Below are positions 55,954 through 64,000 of a DNA stretch of 64,000 nt, one piece after another. The translations under genes and the position numbers were made by a program. Under the pieces are notes generated by a model, which was given only the letters and a program-made list of their open reading frames with translations, had not been told where the DNA came from and did not search any database. The DNA is from Phoma sp. XZ068 (taxonomy: Eukaryota; Ascomycota; Dothideomycetes; Pleosporales; Didymellaceae), in the NCBI GenBank assembly GCA_004835665.1, contig RBKR01000012.1, positions 620,001-684,000 on the forward strand. Reading direction: 5' to 3'. Numbering within the stretch: the first letter of the stretch is position 1; the number at the start of each line of letters is the position of its first letter.

Positions 55954-58175
55954 TCACCAATCGAGCTCCACCGGATGTCCCGTGATTATAGTGACAGCGA
56001 TTCGCTCTCGAGCCTCCAGCATGCCGTTGCATGCAATGACTTTCTTTGAGTCCTCTCCGCGCAGCACCACCAGTGCGTTCAAAAGTACGAAAACACCGCA
56101 GTCGCTGCCATTCAGTTGGCGCGAGCTTCGCTGCAGCTCAAGAACCGTCCACTCCTCGGCTTTGTAGTGTTCCTTAAGCTCATGCTGGAGGTAGTCGCGG
56201 AGCTTTTCAATATATTTCGAACCGTCCCATCCGAGAGAGTCGAGATATTCAATCGTGCGCTTCTGGGGATTGACGGCAAGCAGGCGCCAGTGAGAGCCAT
56301 CGCAAATGGGGTACAGGATGAGCTTAGCATCCAGATACTGTTTGCCGCCCAGGCCAACCCTACCGGCCCAGCGCTCGACGTTCTTCATGCCACCCTTAGC
56401 CGAATTATACCAGTGAGAAGAGAATGCATGGTAAGGTGGAGCGGGTCCGCCGCGCTTGAAGATAAATCCACAATCCTCGTTCAAGGTCTTCATGAGAATG
56501 GAAAGGTACTGATTGACAACCTCGTCATTGAGCCAGGCCTTGGCGCTCCCATTGAATTGATTTGGTAGCAAGGTGCCGAAGTCGCGGGCCGTGATCTTGT
56601 GCGGAATGATAGGGAACGTTTCGTTGCGACCATGCTTGGACTTAAGCGCAATGTCGTCAAGCTGAACGCGCTCTGCATCCTCAAGAGGGGCTATAAGAGG
56701 CTTAGGTGGTGGAGGAGGAGGTGGCTGTCGTGACAAAAGGTTCTTGAAATCCTCCTCAAGGTCTTGAAGGATCTCTTTTGACAATTGAGTTTCTTGGAGC
56801 GAATCATCCAAAGAATCATCCACCGAATCGTCCAATGAGGGGCCATCCACGGATTCGTCAGACTCCGAAGTGGGGTCAGGATCCTCAAAGATCACGGCCT
56901 GGAGATCTTTTGAAAATTCATCGTTCTCATCGTCGTCAAACTTAGGCTTGGGAATAGGTGAGCGAATTGACTCGAGGGTGGAATCGAGCATTTCGCTAAT
57001 GCGCTCTTCGACGTAATAAGACTTGACGTGGCTTTGAGAAGCCCATCGGATGGTCCTTTTCCGAGAAGGGGAAGGCGTGGGGGTTCGCAACGAGTCGAAG
57101 GTGCTGCTCAGATTGCTTGCGTCGGGTAAGAATGAAAGGTCGATATCATAAGTATCGACGGGGTGAAGGTCGCGCTCGGCTGCGGCCCGTGCTTCGGCGG
57201 CTCGGTTTTCCCGTTCCTCGAGCTCAGCCTTATAGCGGGCATTAGCCTCCTGCGCGTTGGCTGCGACTGTGGGCGCATTGATGCTAAGGACAGAAGACTC
57301 GAGTGCTTTCTTTTTCAGATCACTGATAGTGATGTCAGGTGGGGTTGGTGATGCCATGGTGTGATTGGGTTGGCGCAAGACAGGCGAGGTGACTGTGACT
57401 GCTTCGACAGCGCGCAACTGCTTCTTAAGGAGCTGCTTTCGCATTGGTGTGACAGTTGATCGACGAAGAATCGCAAACTGAGAGTTGGGGGAGATGATTC
57501 GCCTCTTTGGGGTGATAATGTCCCTCTTGGGGGAGATGATCGGCCTTTGTGGACGTCGAAGCCAGCCGATGCCGGGAGATGGGGTGTGTGGGTTGTAAGG
57601 GGGTGTGCCCGAGTCGACATCGTCCATCGACCAGTCAAGGCTGTCGTCGATGTCATCGTCCTGGATATTCTCTGAGTACTGAGGAGAGTCGAAGCTTGGT
57701 GTTGGAGGTGTCTCGACCCAAAGACCCTGGGTGCGAATGCGCGTGACGTCAGAGTCGCGTCGGGTGGTTGGGGTCGCGGGAGCAAGACCTGCATCGACCA
57801 GGCGTCGCTTCGATGCGCCGTCCTCTCTGATGACTGGAATTGCGCGTATCTGCTGCTGGCACGTGAAGCGCTGCACAAGTCGCTTGGGTAGCTTGCAGAC
57901 CTCTAGGGTGATGGAGGTCGCGAAGCGGGCAAGAGTGTTGTAGAAAGTGCTGGTGGGGGCAGGAGCAACCTCCTCATCGGTGAAGGAGCAGTCTTCTGGC
58001 CATTGGCCTGGAACTACGCGTGCTGGTGAAGTGTATACAGCCTGCGCTGGTGAGCTCATTGTAAGGCAAAGAGCGGCAATGAAGGACAAACCTGGGGCTC
58101 TGCAGCGAACACGTCGCCTTGGATGCCGGCAGGTTCGTCAAAGGCACGACCAAAGTCGCGTTTTGAGGAAGCCAT
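55954..58175 (-). CDS. ULP1: SUMO protease Ulp1 (C48 peptidase)
   Basis: Modelled as two exons, 58092-58175 and 55954-58041 (50-bp intron); 723 aa. The C-terminal 230 residues form a complete Ulp1 protease: SAKAWLNDEVVNQYLSILMK, then the catalytic His612 (SHWRLLAVNP), Asp629 (EYLDSLGWD), the oxyanion Gln670 and Cys676 (QLNGSDCGVFVLLNAL). The enzyme matures SUMO and removes it from targets, usually at the nuclear pore. The long N-terminal part is low complexity with SPKR-type repeats (IISPKRDIITPKRRIISPN), a coiled coil (YKAELEERENRAAEARAAAE) and a Pro-rich PPPPPPPKPL run. Exon 1 (MASSKRDFGRAFDEPAG) joins in frame; without splicing, an ATG at 58059 would start the protein as MSSPAQAVYTSP. Confidence 0.93.
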
Positions 58176-58680
58176 CGCGATATGCGAATGGCAGTGCGAG
58201 TATGGTAGATGTACAAATGCAGTTGCGACTGGTGGATGAACAAAAGTGTCTGGAAGTCGCGACGCGTTTAAGTGGGGAGGCGGACGGAAAACGGGAGGGG
58301 TTCCGCGAATTTATTTGGCAGGAGCAGGTCCGACATTTACCCGGTAGATCATCATGTGACGCCTCCCCGGACCCAAGTAACGCCGCTGCCGAACGCGGCT
58401 GAAGCCAAGCACAGCAGCATCCGTGCAGTGTGGTACGCATGCCAATTCATGCTCCAATCTTCTGCTGAACCCTGCTATCGCTCGTGATATCCTTCTACGT
58501 GCTCAGAATACCTTCTGGTCTTATTGCCCGCCCCCGCGCCCCCCTTACGCCCCTGGATCTGGTTGCCCGCGAGTGGCACGTCATCTGCCAAGTTTGAAAG
58601 GGCAAGAACCCCTCGACAGCTCGACCTCGACAACAAACGACCCCCCACCTGCCCATCACCGCACCCGCCGCGCCGCCACC
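58176..58680. other. Intergenic, divergent promoter region
   Basis: About 500 bp between the divergent ULP1 and PP2A genes, GC-rich with C runs (58529-58545) before the PP2A start. No gene. Confidence 0.5.
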
Positions 58681-59927
<1,247 letters not shown>

Positions 59928-61010
59928 AGAACTCCAGCGTCCTTCGATGCACGGCATGATAGAGCAGGAAAGCAGCATAATACGAACCATAAAAGGTCAC
60001 TCATGGCAATATGCCGGCGTTCCCGCATTGCACGCCTGATAACGACGCCAAACCACGTCCAGAAACATGACAAAAGGCTCGCGATCCCGGAGCCTTTGCC
60101 CAGCTGGTCAACGATGATAATGCCTTTTGATATGCAGGAAAGTTACGCAGACTTGGAGCTCGTACATGACATTAGGTATATGCAAATTTACGATTAGTGA
60201 TGACTTTTGCCTAAAGGGTCACGACTTTACGAGAGTGATTTCATTCTCGTTTATCCGCCGACCGTCTGGTCTTATTCTTCTTTATCTCATTCCAGGATCC
60301 GCCAGCTGCCTCGTCCCATTCCATTCTGACCTCAGTCCTAGCCCACAATATTCCCATCCGTCCCGATCATACAGCTATATTGCTCAGCTTGGTAATTACT
60401 GCGGACGACAAATGCCCATAGCCCTACCCATCACAACCAGTACGGAGTCTGTGCTCAGTGTAATTGCATCATACCACTGGGGTGAAGCAACGCGCAGCAT
60501 CATGATGTTGCATTCACGGCCCGTGTAGCTAATTTCTGTTTGCATTGTCTGTGGAGTCAGCTTTGCAGGTTGTTTTATGGCAGCTCAACTCTGCGTTCAT
60601 AAATGCCCTGTACATTAGGGTTTGTTCTATATGCATCAGGTAGCGAACCAGTTCCACGGTTGGGTCATGGTCATAGCGAATCATTGTCGCTCTTGTAGCA
60701 CGCTTTCTGGTCGCTTTGATGGGGAAAAGGGTGATCTTGGTCGGTTTGTTCGACTGGTGTGGGCGAGTGGTTGTCGATGTGGAATCTTCATGAGTGCCTT
60801 ATGTATGCCCTTGCGGCTGGTTGCCAAGGAATATCAAGTTCAACTCACAAGTTTCTGCACTTAGACACTGAACACAAAATACTTATTATGTCGGCACTGT
60901 CTTGTAGCAAAATATTTCAGGAGCGGAGGATTATATTTATACTATCATAATCAAGATATACGAGAAGCGGAGATTTCTATATACACAATCTCCTCACATT
61001 CAAACACGAC
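59928..61010. other. Intergenic, convergent 3' region
   Basis: About 1.1 kb between convergent PP2A and MFS genes; AT-rich near 60880-60990. Small plus frames (60127-60528, 60622-60864) show no features. Confidence 0.45.
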
Positions 61011-62515
61011 TTACTCATCGCCACACGCCCCATCCTTCCTCCCAATGAAAAGCGCAGCCAATATCGACGTGCCTGCACACACCGCCGCCAACGCCGCATT
61101 CATATTCCCATACCCTATGCTCTCACTCAGCGACCCAGCCACAAGCGGTCCTACAGTCAACCCAGCGCTGAAAACCATACTGTTGATACCGTACAACTGC
61201 GCCCACGGCGCTCCCTGGGTGAAAATATCTTTATTCGCTTTCGAATACTGCTCCACCAGATGTCCGCTCTCGACAATACTGGGTGCCCCGACAACCGCAA
61301 GAGCCGCACCGCAGAGTGCAAGTAACGACGCGTAAAGCGCAATGAGGTGTCCGTTGTCCAGTCTATCCACAATCCAGGGTTCCTCGGGGAGACGAAGCAG
61401 CACGAGCATGGGGACGAGCAGCGCGAACCCCGTCACGGCGAATATCCGCGGTCCGTACCGGTCGACTGCCCAGCCGAAGATGGGGCCGAGGAAGAAATCT
61501 ACGCCGCCGAGGGCGAGGAAGAGGAGGCCTGCTTTGAGGCTGTTGAAGCCGAAGGTTGAGGAGGCGACGAGGGGGATGGTGGCGTCAAAGGAGCCGACGA
61601 GGCCGGCTTGCATGAAGGCGATCCAGGTCGCTGTTAGAAGGCCTGGGTCGCGGAGTAGCAGCAGGATGGGTAGGGCGCGAGTGATGCGTTTCTCGGGGGG
61701 CGAGAGACGGAAGCGCTCGTCGATTGGGGGAGTGGTGGAGTCTGGGAGAAGGGGGGTTTGCTCAGTGTCGTCATTCTGGCTGGTACCATTGCTGCGCTCG
61801 ATGCGGTTGTTTTCCTCGAGGATGAATTTGGCTGCGGCTTTCTTTTCGATCATGAGGATGCGGAGAATGAAGTCAATGGTGACAAGGCCGATGCCTACGC
61901 CGAAGACTCCGGTGAAGCCTGTCTTGGTGTAGAGCAGACCACCGCACATGGGCGAGAAGAGGCCGGCGACGGAAATGAAGCTGAAGATTGTGCCCATGGT
62001 CATTCCGAGGTTCTCTTGTCCGACTGTCTCCACGATGATGGCGAGGCCGAGCGTCCATACCACGCCTATTTCTGTCAGTACGTTCGTATAAATTGGTTAG
62101 TCGGGGAGTGCACACCTCCTGATGCGCCCTGCAATAGTCTCGCGGCAGCCAGCATGGCGATGCTCTGTCCTAACGCAAACATTACCGTCGCGGCTGCTAG
62201 CATAAACAGACTGATTGTGAACGGCAGCTGGCGCGAGGAAGCGAATTTATCGGCAAGCACGCCAGCGATGGGCGAAACGGCGCATGATGCTCCTGCATAG
62301 ACTGCTAGAAGCATTGAGATTGTGCTTTGCACTTGCGACTCCGGGATGTGAACGCGGTCTTTGAGAAGGAAAGGTAGGACTGGCACGATGAGACCGTACA
62401 GGAAGATATCTGTAAAGGCGCCCATGCCGACAGTAGTGGTGATGAAAAGGGTGTGTGAGCGCCATCGCAGCCCGGGGGGAGGCTTGTCGCTGCCGAAGCC
62501 GAATGACTTGAGCAT
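61011..62515 (-). CDS. MFS exporter, DHA1-type
   Basis: Two exons, 62116-62515 and 61011-62065 (50-bp intron); 484 aa, about 12 membrane segments with a long central loop. N-terminal half: FTDIFLYGLIVPVLPFLLKD (the D-x-x-x-Y-x-x-x-x-P pattern of H+ antiporters of the DHA1 family), QSTISMLLAVYAGASCAVSP, GVLADKFASSR, and AAARLLQGASGGVVWTLGLA across the splice site. Central loop holds EEKK-like charged residues and TPLLPDST. C-terminal half: GPIFGWAVDRYGPRIFAVTG, and AGLTVGPLVAGSLSESIGYG. Resembles vesicular amine transporters and drug exporters; substrate unknown. Strong GC bias creates long open frames on the opposite strand. Confidence 0.92.
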
Positions 62516-63177
62516 TGTGAGTGTTGTATTACGAATTGTACGAAAGATTGGTGTTTCCTCCCAAAGCTACCTTTTTGCTGTGCTCTCAGCTACGTTGAAG
62601 AGGAAGCTTGGACAGGAAAAGCCTTCTCGTATTACGAACGGTTAATAGAAAGGGCGCTGAGCACAGCATATAGTTGTTTCCAGTCGATAATAAATTAAGA
62701 TATGCAGTCTTCGGCACTCACAAATGCAGGTGGTCTAGAATGTGACGTCAAGTCAGCCCTTTATTAATGTTAGCTTATGCTCATGTCAAGTGCGCCCTTT
62801 CAAGCAGCCACAAAGGGGAATCTCCAAGTACGAAATAGGCCGCTTCGAGCCGTTCTGCTTATAACATCAACCCAAGTGCTGTAGTGCGACCGATGGATAG
62901 ATCTGTGCAGCAGTCTAGTCAATAATGGTACTGTACGATTTCACCAAGTGCAGTATGCACTTTGCAGACCTGGATTTCCCTTACGGGGAAGTATACCAAG
63001 CCGAAGAACGTAGGGTTGACTTACAACAGCGGACGTTCAAGACAGCAGCCTGCACGTGACAAACCACTAGCGCGATTTCACCGCGACATCGTCGGAATAT
63101 CCGAAGCTCAAGTTTCCGACCAGCACCTCACGCGCCTCTCCACACCCCTCGCACCCAGTAGCAAAAAGTCGCCCAAT
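62516..63177. other. Intergenic, divergent promoter region
   Basis: About 660 bp between the divergent MFS exporter and the U1A/U2B''-type gene. No gene or repeat recognised. Confidence 0.45.
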
Positions 63178-64000
63178 ATGGCAGACCGAATGGAAGGCGT
63201 AGTAATGAGCGGCGGGGTCCCGCAGATCGATGTATCCAAGTACCCCGTGCCCGTGGAAACGTAAGTTGTCTTGCTGCTCAAGGTAGGTCCCGTTCAAGCG
63301 CTAATCGAGTAGAATTTACGTGAGTATACTATACACGCTCGACTCCGGCGCACGCATTGCACACCGCGGCGCACTAACACGGGGCTAGGTCAACAATCTC
63401 GAGGAGCGCGTCAAGATCGATACTATGAAGGAGGCGCTCACGAGAGTCTTCCAGTACTACGGCCCCATCCTCGATGTCATTGCCAAGTCGTCGCTCAAGC
63501 GCAAGGGCCAGGCGTTCATTGTGTTTGATAGCGAGAAGAGCACGCTGGAGGCGGTCGAGGAGATGAATGGGTTCGAGCTGTATGGCAAGGTGATGAAGGT
63601 GTCGCGCGCGAAGACGCACAGCGATGAGACGGTGAAGCGGAAAGCAGCGGAGATGTTTGAGGAGCACAAGAGGAAGCGGTTGATGCTGAAAGGTGCGTTT
63701 AGAAGTTACGCGTGCAATGCTCGTAGAACGATTGCTAAAACCTCCCAGACTTCAAGCGCGCAGAAGAAGACGCAAAAGCTGCAACGCTGCCGCCCACAAC
63801 CGAAGCACAGAAGCCTCGACCTGCCAAGTCCGGCGCTGCTGTCGTTCCCGACGAGTACGTGCGGCCCAACAAGACCTTGTTCCTGCAGAACATCCCGCGC
63901 GACGTCGACGAAGAAGCGCTGTCGGATATCTTCGAGCGGTTCGAGGGTTTCAAGGAAGTGCGTCTTGTGTCGGTCAGGTCGGTGGCGTTTGCCGAGTTCG
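63178..64000 (+). CDS. U1A/U2B''-type snRNP protein (cut by window edge)
   Basis: Exons 63178-63260, 63313-63319, 63389-63692 and 63749 to beyond the right edge. RRM1 reads IYVNNLEERVKIDTMKEAL, YGPILDVIAKSSLKRKGQAF and MNGFELYGKVMKVSRAKTHS, the pattern of U1A, U2B'' and Drosophila SNF, which bind U1/U2 snRNA hairpins. A charged linker (ETVKRKAAEMFEEHKRKR) leads to RRM2, KTLFLQNIPRDVDEEALSDI and FEGFKEVRLVSVRSVAFAEF, which runs off the window. Exon 2 is only 7 nt (last base of T, then I and Y) and is required to rebuild the first beta strand T-IYVNNL. Whether it is U1A or U2B'' cannot be told from the visible part. Confidence 0.92.

Noticed and set aside
55619..56167. 182-codon frame rich in PKTK and its mirror rich in GFGIGF on the other strand
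   Set aside because: Both arise from the A-rich degenerate repeat and run into ulp1; low-complexity artefacts.

Overview
The window comes from a filamentous ascomycete fungus, most like the Dothideomycetes (Pleosporales); that placement is inference from gene style, not from a search. The supporting signs are many introns of about 44-70 bp with GT..AG ends and CTRAC-like branch sites, a HET-domain gene, Zn2Cys6 and F-box genes, short Cys-poor or repeat-rich secreted proteins, and intergenic gaps of up to 4 kb. I rebuilt spliced gene models by hand and checked that every exon junction keeps frame.

Left part (1-9,970): 5' portion of a HET-domain gene cut by the window edge, a CUE-domain protein, a Rid-family protein, a DUF1295-type membrane enzyme, an MBD4-like DNA glycosylase head to head with a secreted agmatinase-like enzyme, a Dap1/PGRMC-type haem protein and a small Cys/His-rich protein. 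A 3.3 kb stretch without a gene follows.

Middle (13,286-43,117): the nucleolar RRM protein Nop4, an SV2-like MFS transporter, a secreted protein with seven KPKYPED repeats, a small membrane protein, a Zn2Cys6 regulator, two F-box proteins, a spherulin-4 type membrane protein, ribosomal protein L9, an aldo/keto reductase, a small unrecognised protein, a medium-chain reductase and a class V PLP enzyme resembling the N-terminal half of molybdenum-cofactor sulfurase.

Right part (43,118-64,000): a 4 kb tract with only weak coding signs, an allantoate-permease-type MFS transporter, a small secreted protein, a large glycosylated membrane protein, a second medium-chain reductase, the SUMO protease Ulp1, the PP2A catalytic subunit, a DHA1-type MFS exporter, and the start of a U1A/U2B''-type spliceosomal protein cut by the right edge.

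The genes are mostly housekeeping and accessory singletons. I see no PKS, NRPS or terpene cyclase and no evidence for a biosynthetic cluster. The most unusual items are the tandemly duplicated intron-exon unit in the repeat-rich secreted protein, the desulfurase-like PLP enzyme without a MOSC domain, the MBD4-like glycosylase in a possibly RIP-competent lineage, a 7-nt microexon, and an A-rich degenerate repeat beside ulp1.
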